From an uncultured Acetatifactor sp. (GTDB lineage Bacteria; Bacillota; Clostridia; Lachnospirales; Lachnospiraceae): DNA of 30,016 bases. Numbering within the stretch: the stretch's first letter is position 1; each line of letters opens with the position of its first letter. Location of the stretch: the NCBI GenBank assembly GCA_910584375.1, contig CAJUAH010000042.1, positions 1 through 30,016 of the forward strand, written 5' to 3'. Position numbers and translations under genes: made by a program. The notes beneath the pieces were generated by a model. That model had not been told where the DNA came from and ran no database searches. It saw nothing but the letters and a program-made list of their open reading frames with translations. Positions 15,582 to 22,209 of this stretch are shown here, piece by piece.

Positions 15582-15720
15582 AGAGATCACATAATATTCA
15601 ACAATCCAGCAATTCAATAAACGATAATTTAGCGCCGCATCAGGAATGGAAATATGCGGAAAAAGCAGATTGCGCCGGTAATGCGAAAACGGCAAGGCGG
15701 TTTTCGAGTCTATTGGCGGC
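15582..15720. other. Relic DNA between pseudo-tRNA and hsdS scrap
   Basis: No convincing gene is present. A minus-strand frame crosses the region but has no ribosome binding site, overlaps the hsdS scrap and the pseudo-tRNA, and shows no recognisable motif. It is probably 3' flanking sequence of the lost restriction locus. Confidence 0.4.
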
Positions 15721-15822
15721 TTAGATGTCAAGGCTGGACACGTCAATTTCACCAGAAATAAGTTTCGGGAGAAGTGCATCTCTCAAGGATGCCACCAGGG
15801 TTTCGCTGTCATCCTCCTCCGG
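15721..15822 (-). pseudogene. C-terminal scrap of a type I restriction specificity subunit (HsdS)
   Basis: About 33 codons read PEEDDSETLVASLRDALLPK and end LISGEIDVSSLDI before TAA at 15721-15723. LRDALLPKLISGEI is the hallmark end of the second conserved helix of HsdS proteins, the DNA-specificity subunits of type I restriction-modification enzymes. Full HsdS is about 400 residues, so both target-recognition domains are gone. The scrap is in the same frame as the recombinase fragment before it and separated from it only by a TAG codon (15823-15825). This suggests a deletion that fused two neighbouring genes. Confidence 0.7.
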
Positions 15823-15954
15823 CTATGCCGTACTGTCGGAAATATCGTAGTGAAAAAGCGTATGCTTCATCACCAGCCGCAGTTGTTTCAGTTGGGCATT
15901 ATCGAGGTAGGGCAGCATCTGCTGCATGACCTCGGCCACCAATTCATCTTTCAT
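15823..15954 (-). pseudogene. N-terminal fragment of a tyrosine recombinase of the hsdS-associated type
   Basis: Forty-three codons start at ATG 15954 behind AAAAGGAGAACCGAC: MKDELVAEVMQQMLPYLDNA, then QLKQLRLVMKHTLFHYDI, ending at TAG 15823-15825. This resembles the N-terminal helix of site-specific integrases that sit beside hsdS genes in Clostridia and invert specificity domains. The SAM-like and catalytic domains are missing, so no recombinase activity is possible from this piece. The intact ribosome binding site means a short peptide might still be made. Assignment rests on pattern memory of the N-terminus and is less certain than the HsdS call. Confidence 0.55.
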
Positions 15955-16052
15955 GTCGGTTCTCCTTTTCCTGATATTCCAAAGAACGACATCAACGGCA
16001 GTTCCTTTTGTTTGACTCTCGCCGTTGGTGAGAGTTGGCCTTACCCAACCGG

Positions 16053-17117
16053 CTACTCTTGCGCTGAATCCGTATCGCTTGCCGTTTCGCTCAATTCCAG
16101 CATATAGCGGTCAAAGTCAGACATAAAGAGTTTGTCCTGAATGATCCTGTATTTTTCAAACTCTGTTTCGGCATGGAGTTTTGCCTGCTCCGCACTGATT
16201 TTTCCAGCCCCTGTCAGCAATTCATTTCCGTTAAATTCGAGGAATCCGTCCAGTCGCTTTGCCCAATCCTCCATGCTCATAGGAATATGCCGCTCTGCCT
16301 GAAGTTCGGCATAGTCCAGATAGAGGGTTACGATTCTTTCCAAATAGGACATTTCCTGTTCGTTCAGATAGTTCTTCGCAATGGTAACATCTGCCGTGAT
16401 GATTTTTCCATCCGGGGCATTTCCCCAGGTTGTCAGGCCCATATGCTCTTTTTTGGCGTCCGCCCTTTCTACAATGAGTTCCGCCGCTGTATGCCTGTGG
16501 ACGGCAAAGTGCATTTTGTTCTGGACTGTTTGGAAAAACAGACGTGTTGTTCTTGCGTCCTTGTCATAGTCAAAAGCTGTAGCGTACAGATCGGTGACTT
16601 TTTGGTAAAACTTTCGCTCTGACAGGCGAATTTCCCGAATATACTGTAACTGGCGGTCAAAGTATTCATCCGTGAACATATGCCCGTTTTTCAGGCGCTC
16701 TTTATCCATTGTCCAGCCCTGAATCGTGTGGTCCTTGACGATTTGCCCCGCCCATTTTCTGAACTGAACAGCCCGCTGGTTATTGACCTTGAACCCAACG
16801 GCAATAATCATCTGAAGATTATAGTGGTCCAGGTTGCGTGAAATCTGGCGGCTCCCTTCGGTTTGAACTGTTAAGTATTTCTTAATAGTTGCCTCCGGCA
16901 TCAGTTCGCCATCATCATAAATGCGCTTGATGTGCTGAGATATAGCGGCCACCGATACATCATACAGCGCCGACATCATCTTTTGCGTCAGCCAAATGTT
17001 TTCGTCCTCGTAGCGCATTTCATAGCTGCTTTCTGTATCTCCTGTGGCAGCCACGAAGGTGAGGTATTCAGCCGCGCTCGACCGTATTGTGATCTCTGTA
17101 TATTTCTTTTTAGCCAT
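16053..17117 (-). CDS. RhuM family protein
   Basis: The 354-residue protein matches the RhuM (PF13310) family. It shows YEDENIWLTQKMMSALYDVS, AAISQHIKRIYDDGEL, TVQTEGSRQISRNLDHYNLQ, MIIAVGFKVNNQRAVQFRKW, then GHMFTDEYFDRQL and RTTRLFFQTVQNKMHFAVH. The N-terminal half resembles a DNA-binding KilA-N/BRO-like or winged-helix unit. The family is frequent in type I restriction islands and pathogenicity islands, but its biochemical role is not settled. It appears complete, with AAAGGAATCACCAT before ATG 17117. The restriction scraps just downstream on the same strand indicate it is the survivor of a larger defence locus. Codon use is visibly more A/T-rich than in the GH43 or NagA genes. Confidence 0.88.
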   Translation of the reverse strand: MAKKKYTEITIRSSAAEYLTFVAATGDTESSYEMRYEDENIWLTQKMMSALYDVSVAAISQHIKRIYDDGELMPEATIKKYLTVQTEGSRQISRNLDHYNLQMIIAVGFKVNNQRAVQFRKWAGQIVKDHTIQGWTMDKERLKNGHMFTDEYFDRQLQYIREIRLSERKFYQKVTDLYATAFDYDKDARTTRLFFQTVQNKMHFAVHRHTAAELIVERADAKKEHMGLTTWGNAPDGKIITADVTIAKNYLNEQEMSYLERIVTLYLDYAELQAERHIPMSMEDWAKRLDGFLEFNGNELLTGAGKISAEQAKLHAETEFEKYRIIQDKLFMSDFDRYMLELSETASDTDSAQE

Positions 17118-17155
17118 ATGGTGATTCCTTTCTGTTTCCTATGGTAGACCAGAAT

Positions 17156-17758
17156 TTATCCATTTGTAAATTCTCTATCAAAAGTTCTCACTGTCTCGCG
17201 GTTCAGTTCATCGTTATAAATATCCGATTCAAAAAATCTCCCCCCGCAAACCTCCTTCAAATATCCTTCCTTCAGTTCCATCGCCATAAACGCAGGATAA
17301 TTATACCCCTCTGCATCTGCTATTCCATAAACTTCCGCTTCCCTGAAACCAAACTGTGGATAGTACTCCGGTCTTCCAAAAAACAGGATTGCGCCATAAT
17401 CAAGCCGTTTCGCCCGTCCTATCATGGCATGAATCAGTGCCCCTCCAATGCCTATCCGCTGATATTCGGGTAATACGCTAAGTGGTCCAAAGTTCAGAAC
17501 GGGAAGTGACTGGTTCCCTTTTTTCACAACTGCGTTACTGCAAATAATATGTCCGACAATCGTCCCATCTTCCAGTTCAGCAACCAAACTGAGCGCCATA
17601 ATCCCATCCCGGCGGCGCAATTCATGAACCATCCAATGCTCATAGGGACAGCCAATCTGTCCCCGCTTAATTCTGTCAGAATATCCGAAGGCGGCTCTTG
17701 TTATTTCCTCTACTCTTCGATAATCTTTTTCTTCTTCAAGTCTAACATTTATCTCCAT
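17156..17758 (-). CDS. GNAT family N-acetyltransferase, YhbS-like
   Basis: The 200-residue protein opens MEINVRLEEEKDYRRVEEIT. It shows the GNAT core: ALSLVAELEDGTIVGHIICS, LPVLNFGPLSVLPEYQRIGI, GGALIHAMIGRAKRLDYGAI and FFGRPEYYPQFGFREAEVYG, the last typical of predicted acetyltransferases of the YhbS type. The substrate is unknown. The start at 17758 is favoured because GGAGGATTGT sits at correct spacing; a longer in-frame ATG at 17770 overlaps that site. It lies 38 bp upstream of the RhuM gene on the same strand. Confidence 0.85.
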   Translation of the reverse strand: MEINVRLEEEKDYRRVEEITRAAFGYSDRIKRGQIGCPYEHWMVHELRRRDGIMALSLVAELEDGTIVGHIICSNAVVKKGNQSLPVLNFGPLSVLPEYQRIGIGGALIHAMIGRAKRLDYGAILFFGRPEYYPQFGFREAEVYGIADAEGYNYPAFMAMELKEGYLKEVCGGRFFESDIYNDELNRETVRTFDREFTNG

Positions 17759-17948
17759 ACAATCCTCCAAATCCCGATTTACATATTTGTGATAAAATCT
17801 TTATCTTCCATGTTACAATGTATATTTATATGTTATTTCCCACTGGGTACACAATTCCGAAAAGGGAATAATTATTTATCTTGTACACCTCCATCCACAG
17901 TACCATTATATCCCACAGACTTTGGATATACAATCAAATAATTCCAGT
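17759..17948. other. AT-rich intergenic DNA
   Basis: I find no credible gene here. The segment is markedly A/T-rich compared with the rest of the window. It contains several TATAAT-like hexamers on both strands with no well-placed -35 partner. It may hold the promoter of the minus-strand GNAT gene, but I cannot choose one. Confidence 0.4.
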
Positions 17949-18122
17949 TCAGCAACTTCTGTTTTTAATTTCCAATAGTGAACTGATCACGTTGTCCTCA
18001 TATGTTACTGAATCCATTTTTATGTCGATTCTAAAATATTCCCGCTGTCTTTCCAACTCTCTTTTCCTGGCAACAAGCCTCTGTTTCATAACTTTTATCA
18101 TATGGGCCTTCCATTTTTTCAC
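17949..18122 (-). CDS. Possible small basic protein, unknown
   Basis: A frame of 57 residues starts at GTG 18122 with AAGGATTGTTTC before it: MKKWKAHMIKVMKQRLVARK, then RELERQREYFRIDIKMDSV, ending ISSLLEIKNRSC. It is Arg/Lys-rich and predicted helical. I do not recognise a family. The frame stays open upstream of the GTG for another 22 codons without a better start, so it may be the tail of a decayed gene. It sits inside the AT-rich accessory stretch. Confidence 0.3.
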   Translation of the reverse strand: MKKWKAHMIKVMKQRLVARKRELERQREYFRIDIKMDSVTYEDNVISSLLEIKNRSC

Positions 18123-18228
18123 GAAACAATCCTTTTTTGTTTCAATAAAATCAATGATAAAAATTTCCGGCAAAACCGCTGTCCGCAAGTCCTGCCGGGA
18201 AGAATATGTGATGATTGTTTAATATACA

Positions 18229-19308
18229 TTATAATTGTTCAAGGCAAGCCCTGATTTCGGCGCATACGGCCCGGTCGTTTTCAAATATCTTCGCATACAG
18301 GTGTTTCAGCGTTTCCTGTGTTTCCTTTTGCATGATCAAAGCCGCCGACTGTTCTGTGATATTATATCCGGTCTCAGGCCCCACGCCCAGCGCGCTCCAT
18401 ATCTTCCATCCGATCCCATGGGTTTCCTCATTTCCCTCCATGATATACCGTGTGAAAAAAACTTCGCGCAGCCGACTGTGTATTTCCTTGTCTGTGCAAA
18501 TATCGCACAACAGGTTTTCCGCTCCGCTGAATGCCTCCCCGGCGTGCCACCTTGCTTCGATCGGCACACTGTTGATACCGCACATCATGCCGGCAATATC
18601 CATGGCGTTTTCCGCCGTCACATGGTCGAGCGCATCCATGATCACGCTTTCCAGCGCCGTATGCTCCTCATAGGACAGGGCGGTTGCGATGCGCTCCAGG
18701 AGTTCTCTGCAGGACATGTCCGGCGCAGTGTTTCCGGTGATGACAATGGCGTCGCGCAGCATGGAATGCCAGTTATCCGGCAGCTCATGAAACTGTCCAT
18801 CCAAACCAAATACCGTGTCCCCGTCATAGCCCACCGCAAGAACCCATTGCATTTCGTTTTCTAACCGCAGCAGGGTTGGGAAACCGTTATCCAGAGAACT
18901 TTTCATTGTGGAAAGCACTTCTTCCTGCGCGTTTGTACCGTCAAAGCGCACATAGGAAAATCCCGCAAACCGTGCCAGCCCATTGACAAAATCGTCATCC
19001 CAACGCCAGCCGTTTGGAAATCCCGGCAGGCTATGCGAATCCACACTGTCATCCCACGGGTAATCGAAACCGAATGCCAGCGTGGATGCTGTCAGGAGAC
19101 AGTGGTAGATTGACTGTTGGTGACACTTTGGCAGATTATCCCCACAGGGGCTGCAATGGATGCAGTAGCGTTGATTTTGCGTACACCAATAGGGCGTTTC
19201 TTCCGTGTATCCGCGTGCTATGACCAATGCGGACGCAAGCGCCGCAGTAAAATTGTCCGATTCCGCATCCACCGGAAAAGGTACCTGATGTTCTAAGATT
19301 TTTTTCAT
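18229..19308 (-). CDS. C39/BtrH-like domain protein partnered with an AraC regulator
   Basis: The 359-residue protein starts at ATG 19308, overlapping the stop of the upstream AraC gene by 4 bp (ATGA), with GAGGAGGTCAAAACAAT as its site, so the two are translationally coupled. The first 200 residues (CTQNQRYCIHCSPCGDNLPK, STLAFGFDYPWDDSVD, GFPTLLRLENEMQWVLAVGY, GDTVFGLDGQFHELPDNW) recall the papain-like fold of C39/BtrH_N proteins. The usual catalytic His before the VVGYD strand is replaced (QWVLAVGYD), so a binding rather than protease role is likely. The C-terminal half is helical. Four Cys and one His near residues 42-62 could bind a metal. No signal peptide. Confidence 0.7.
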   Translation of the reverse strand: MKKILEHQVPFPVDAESDNFTAALASALVIARGYTEETPYWCTQNQRYCIHCSPCGDNLPKCHQQSIYHCLLTASTLAFGFDYPWDDSVDSHSLPGFPNGWRWDDDFVNGLARFAGFSYVRFDGTNAQEEVLSTMKSSLDNGFPTLLRLENEMQWVLAVGYDGDTVFGLDGQFHELPDNWHSMLRDAIVITGNTAPDMSCRELLERIATALSYEEHTALESVIMDALDHVTAENAMDIAGMMCGINSVPIEARWHAGEAFSGAENLLCDICTDKEIHSRLREVFFTRYIMEGNEETHGIGWKIWSALGVGPETGYNITEQSAALIMQKETQETLKHLYAKIFENDRAVCAEIRACLEQL

Positions 19309-20795
19309 ATTGTTTTGACCTCCTCTATTAATTCACAGATATATCCATATGCCCGTTCATCATGGGTCTTCATCCGCTCGATCAGCCCGGCAAACAAACG
19401 GCGGTTTTCCGGTCGGGACAGTTGTCGCGTCTGCATTTCGCCCCGCTCCCAGCCGCCCAGGACGGGAATCATTTCTTTCCAGATGATTTCCGGTATCCTG
19501 TCCAGCTCTCCCGCGGCGGCATGCAGGCCGGGCGCCAATGCGGGATACTGCGCTGCCAGTCTGCGCAAATACTTTGCCGCGTGACGTCGCCCGTCGGAGA
19601 GGCTGTCCATGGCGTCGCCATGACACATCATACGTTCCACCAGCAGGGAAATGACGGCGTCGGCCGGAAAGTCCCGGTCACACAGCAGGGCATTCCTCCA
19701 GGCGTCATAGGCCAGGATACCCTTGGCATAGGTTCCGCACATACGCCCTTCCAGAGCTTTCGCCGCATTCCGGAGTACTTCTTCGGGAGCCAGCGGGAGA
19801 AGAGTGCCCGTGCCAGTGGCGATCAGGGTGGTTGTGTCCGGATTTTCCCACCAGTTCTCCGTGATAAAATAGCCGTTTTTCTCAAACCGGACACATCCCT
19901 GGTATTCCGGATATTCCTGAAATACATTCCATCCCATCAACACATTACCGCCGTCCCTGTATCCGGTTATAACGCAGGCCTCCGGCGGGCCTATGATGCC
20001 CCGCGCGATAACCGGATTCCCTGCATCGATCTCCCTGCAGATAAAGTCCATGAAATCTCCCTTTTTCGTCTCCGGCGTACGGCTCATAAACTTAAGCTCC
20101 CGTTCCATGGCCCGCATGCCACAGCGAAATACCTCTGCGGGATCGTCAAAAGTATAAACGGCGTCCACATTGCCGCCATCCCAGCAGGCGGTGTTCCAGA
20201 CAAATCGAAATGCCGCGCCGCTCTCGGCCATGGCCCGGGTGTAGTCAACGCACAGCCCCAGGTACTTTGCGCAGGAATGGATACATATCGGAAAGGGGGT
20301 GCATCCGTCCTGGCCATAGACTACTTTGGGGACGCCGTATAAGATTGCATTGTCCTGTTTTTGCGTATTACTCTCAAACACCTCTGTAGCGCAGCTTTCG
20401 TTCCCCCCATCCCCTCTCTTTGGCAGCGCCACGCCGTATACCCCTGCGCAGAGCCGCACCCGGGTAGGCATTGAAGCCTCTGCGCGAAACTGAGAGGGCG
20501 TATAGCCGGTATACCGCCGGAAAACCCGGGTAAAAACGGTTCTGCCGGAAAATCCGTAATCCACAGCAATGTCAAGGATTGTTCTGTCCGTATCCAAAAG
20601 CTCCCAGGCGGCATTGGCTATCCTGCGCTCCTGCACATACCGGGCCAACGGTTTTCCAGTACACTTTCGGAACACGTCCCGGATATGCGCCAGAGAAAAA
20701 CCGGTCTGCCGCGCCAGTTCTTCCAGGGGGATTTCCTCCCGCACACGGCTTTCCACAAAAGTACACACCGACCAGACCAAAATATAATAGTTCAT
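19305..20795 (-). CDS. AraC-family regulator fused to a C39/BtrH-like sensor domain
   Basis: Residues 1-105 of this 496-residue protein form an AraC DNA-binding domain: IPLEELARQTGFSLAHIRDV, YVQERRIANAAWELLDTDRT, ILDIAVDYGFSGRTVFTRVF, GYTPSQFR. From about 150 onward it carries a domain like that of its downstream partner: CIHSCAKYLGLCVDYTRAM, GNPVIARGIIGPPEACVITG, YRDGGNVLMGWNVFQEYPEY. The His expected before the ITGYRDGG strand is absent (EACVITGY), arguing against peptidase activity. The C-terminal 170 residues are helical. The nearest GGAGG lies 15 bp before ATG 20795, which is long. It probably senses a small ligand or peptide and controls the two-gene unit. Confidence 0.82.
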   Translation of the reverse strand: MNYYILVWSVCTFVESRVREEIPLEELARQTGFSLAHIRDVFRKCTGKPLARYVQERRIANAAWELLDTDRTILDIAVDYGFSGRTVFTRVFRRYTGYTPSQFRAEASMPTRVRLCAGVYGVALPKRGDGGNESCATEVFESNTQKQDNAILYGVPKVVYGQDGCTPFPICIHSCAKYLGLCVDYTRAMAESGAAFRFVWNTACWDGGNVDAVYTFDDPAEVFRCGMRAMERELKFMSRTPETKKGDFMDFICREIDAGNPVIARGIIGPPEACVITGYRDGGNVLMGWNVFQEYPEYQGCVRFEKNGYFITENWWENPDTTTLIATGTGTLLPLAPEEVLRNAAKALEGRMCGTYAKGILAYDAWRNALLCDRDFPADAVISLLVERMMCHGDAMDSLSDGRRHAAKYLRRLAAQYPALAPGLHAAAGELDRIPEIIWKEMIPVLGGWERGEMQTRQLSRPENRRLFAGLIERMKTHDERAYGYICELIEEVKTI

Positions 20796-20972
20796 ACGGT
20801 TTATAATTCACCTCCTGTCCGCACTGTTTCAATGCAGGTTCAGTATAACACAGTCCCTGGGCTGTCGCGCAACGATTTTGAGGAAAATGGAGTCCTCTGT
20901 CAGTGTGCCCGCCTTGTGACAGGATGCTTTATCCTGGATTCCTCCAGCGGAAAGAATTTTCTGCAGAAAAAA

Positions 20973-21004
20973 ATAGCTGTCCGGGAAATATCCCGGACAG
21001 CTAT
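20973..21004 (-). terminator. Rho-independent terminator of the tRNA operon
   Basis: Perfect 14-bp stem ATAGCTGTCCGGGA/TCCCGGACAGCTAT with loop AATA, followed on the minus strand by a run of T. It starts 2 bp after tRNA-Asp. Its degraded twin is at 15472-15506. Confidence 0.95.
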
Positions 21005-21005
21005 A

Positions 21006-21079
21006 CGACCTAGATCGGACTCGAACCGACGACCTCCGCCGTGACAGGGCGGCGCTCTAACCAACTGAGCCACTAGGCC
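21006..21079 (-). tRNA. tRNA-Asp (GTC)
   Basis: A 74-nt cloverleaf: acceptor GGCCTAG/CTAGGTC with discriminator G, D arm GCTC/GAGC, anticodon loop CTGTCAC (GTC, aspartate), and T arm GTCGG-TTCGAGT-CCGAT. CCA is not encoded. It is last in the three-tRNA operon. Confidence 0.96.
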
Positions 21080-21103
21080 AAACAAAAGATTAAACTATAA
21101 AAA

Positions 21104-21177
21104 TGGACCTTCGGGGACTCGAACCCAGGACCGACCGGTTATGAGCCGGTTGCTCTAACCAACTGAGCTAAAGGTCC
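21104..21177 (-). tRNA. tRNA with CAT anticodon (Ile2 or elongator Met)
   Basis: A 74-nt cloverleaf: acceptor GGACCTT/AAGGTCC with discriminator A, anticodon stem ACCGG/CCGGT and loop CTCATAA. The acceptor GGACCTT and the loop resemble the Bacillus tRNA-Ile2 that is lysidine-modified by TilS, so it may decode AUA rather than AUG. Sequence alone does not settle the charging identity. CCA is not encoded. Confidence 0.93.
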
Positions 21178-21207
21178 GCAAACCCTTTCGGGAATCGCTT
21201 AACGCGA

Positions 21208-21279
21208 TGACTCCAACGGGAATCGAACCCGTGTTACCGCCGTGAAAGGGCGATGTCTTAACCGCTTGACCATGGAGCC
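21208..21279 (-). tRNA. tRNA-Glu (TTC)
   Basis: A 72-nt cloverleaf: acceptor GGCTCCA/TGGAGTC with a G-T pair and discriminator A, anticodon loop CTTTCAC (TTC, glutamate), T loop TTCGATT. It is first in the minus-strand operon. The short spacer to the CAT tRNA includes a small CCCGAAAGGG hairpin. Confidence 0.95.
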
Positions 21280-21456
21280 GAATCACAGCTAAAAAACTAA
21301 ATATCATCTCAGCGATATTTATAATATCACATGAAAAAGCATTTGACAAGTATATTTTTACAATTATCTCACATTTTCTATTAATTTTCTGTTCAGATAT
21401 TTTCAAAAATTTATTTAAATTTTCAGAAAAGTTTTAGCTTATTTTTCCAGCTATCA

Positions 21457-21465
21457 TGTTATAAT
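21457..21465 (+). promoter_or_regulatory. Extended -10 promoter of the toxin mRNA
   Basis: TGTTATAAT (21457-21465) is a perfect TATAAT preceded by the extended -10 TG. The -35 region is weak. Transcription should start near 21472, placing repeat CTGTTGAC (21473-21480) at the extreme 5' end of the mRNA. Confidence 0.65.
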
Positions 21466-21508
21466 CATTGTGCTGTTGACTCTTTCCAGCAGGAGGGAGG
21501 TGGCGGTT

Positions 21509-21595
21509 TTGGAACTTGCTCTTAGTTTTACAGTCTCCATCGTAGCAAATGTAATATCTTATTACATATGCAAGTGGCTGGATAGAGACAAATAG
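21509..21595 (+). CDS. Small hydrophobic Fst-like toxin peptide (type I TA candidate)
   Basis: A 28-residue peptide, MELALSFTVSIVANVISYY then ICKWLDRDK, starts at TTG 21509, 8 bp after GGAGG; GTG 21500 would add three residues but touches the site. One transmembrane helix is followed by a short charged tail with the W-L-D/x-R ending seen in the Fst/Ldr superfamily of type I toxins, which insert in the membrane when over-produced. The gene is too short for ordinary gene callers. Its start codon lies within the repeat GTTTTGGAACTTG (21506-21518), whose second copy is in the convergent antisense RNA. This matches translational repression in the pAD1 par system. Toxicity is inferred, not shown. 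Confidence 0.7.
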   Translation: MELALSFTVSIVANVISYYICKWLDRDK

Positions 21596-21616
21596 GCAGC
21601 AGCCAGTACATCAACA

Positions 21617-21695
21617 GAGAAACCCCCGGGAGTCACATTCCCGGGGGTTTCTTACTGTTGACGTTTTGGAACTTGTTGCAGCAAATTATCTCTAC
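21617..21695 (-). ncRNA. Antisense antitoxin RNA (RNA II-like)
   Basis: The predicted transcript of about 80 nt starts near 21695 from a strong minus-strand promoter and runs convergently toward the toxin gene into the shared hairpin. It carries the complement of the contiguous block 21655-21675 (CTGTTGAC plus GTTTTGGAACTTG). It can therefore pair with the mRNA 5' end (21473-21480) and with the ribosome binding and start region (21506-21518). The hairpin itself adds complementarity. Boundaries are inferred. Confidence 0.6.
21619..21651. terminator. Shared bidirectional hairpin terminator
   Basis: GAAACCCCCGGGA (21619-21631) and TCCCGGGGGTTTC (21639-21651) form a perfect 13-bp stem with the loop GTCACAT. 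The T-run is short in both directions. The hairpin lies between the convergent toxin and antisense transcripts, as in par-type loci. Confidence 0.8.
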
Positions 21696-21701
21696 ACGCA
21701 T

Positions 21702-21730
21702 ACTATAACACCATTCAGCTTTTGCGTCAA
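21702..21730 (-). promoter_or_regulatory. Strong promoter of the antisense RNA
   Basis: On the minus strand, TTGACG (21725-21730), an exact 17-bp spacer and TATAGT (21702-21707). This is among the best promoters in the window and is stronger by eye than the toxin promoter, as expected for an abundant antitoxin RNA. Confidence 0.8.
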
Positions 21731-21736
21731 GCATAA

Positions 21737-21774
21737 TTTCTTTTCACTTCAGCACTTTCTTTTCACTTCAGCAC
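21737..21774 (-). repeat. Perfect 19-bp direct repeat upstream of the antisense promoter
   Basis: TTTCTTTTCACTTCAGCAC occurs at 21737-21755 and again, without a gap, at 21756-21774. On the minus strand the A-rich ends (GAAAAGAAA) face the -35 box 6 bp away. They could act as UP elements or operator sites. Confidence 0.9.
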
Positions 21775-21808
21775 TTTTCCCTCAAGCTGAAAGAGTACTC
21801 TTCATTGC

Positions 21809-22087
21809 TTAAAAATCATATTCCCTAGTCGGCTGATAGTGATACTTCTTCAGTTCTCCCTTCACATCGTAAGTGACAGTATAGCATTCCATTGGTTCTT
21901 TCTCCGCGACTGCTTTGTTCAAAACCTCTGTAAAAACCGCCGCTTTGGGAGAACCGGATTGACGCTGCTTGGAACTGCTGTTTTCCCGCCTTGTTCGGAA
22001 AATCCCCGAAACCACCTGAACCGGATACACTTTGAGATCATACATTCCGCTTTCTATGTCAATCCCCTCCTTTGCTGCGTATTTCAA
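21809..22087 (-). CDS. Hypothetical protein
   Basis: The frame encodes 92 residues from TTG 22087 (MKYAAKEGIDIESGMYDLKV) and ends VKGELKKYHYQPTREYDF. A shorter form from ATG 22045 (MYDLKVYPVQVVSG) is equally possible; the TTG has only AAAAGG upstream, and AAGGAGGGG lies too far from the ATG. It has no signal peptide or membrane segment and looks like a small alpha/beta protein. I do not recognise a family. Downstream, between its stop and the 19-bp repeats, is a 12-bp palindrome AAGAGTACTCTT (21791-21802). Confidence 0.55.
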   Translation of the reverse strand: MKYAAKEGIDIESGMYDLKVYPVQVVSGIFRTRRENSSSKQRQSGSPKAAVFTEVLNKAVAEKEPMECYTVTYDVKGELKKYHYQPTREYDF

Positions 22088-22209
22088 CAGTAACCTTTTG
22101 TTCTTTGATACTATTATCGGCAGATTTTCGTTAAAATTTACAGCAAAGAGTGCAATATTTATTAAATAGTCGGATAACTTCGCGTGTCTCTGGAATTAGT
22201 CGGTCTATA

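Noticed and set aside
15543..15779. 78-codon minus-strand frame over the hsdS scrap and pseudo-tRNA
   Set aside because: It runs out of frame through the recognisable HsdS end and into the pseudo-tRNA and has no start signal.
21476..21481. TTGACT as the -35 box of the toxin gene
   Set aside because: No -10 lies 17 bp downstream; that position is the ribosome binding site. The extended -10 at 21457-21465 is the better promoter, and TTGAC here is part of the direct repeat.
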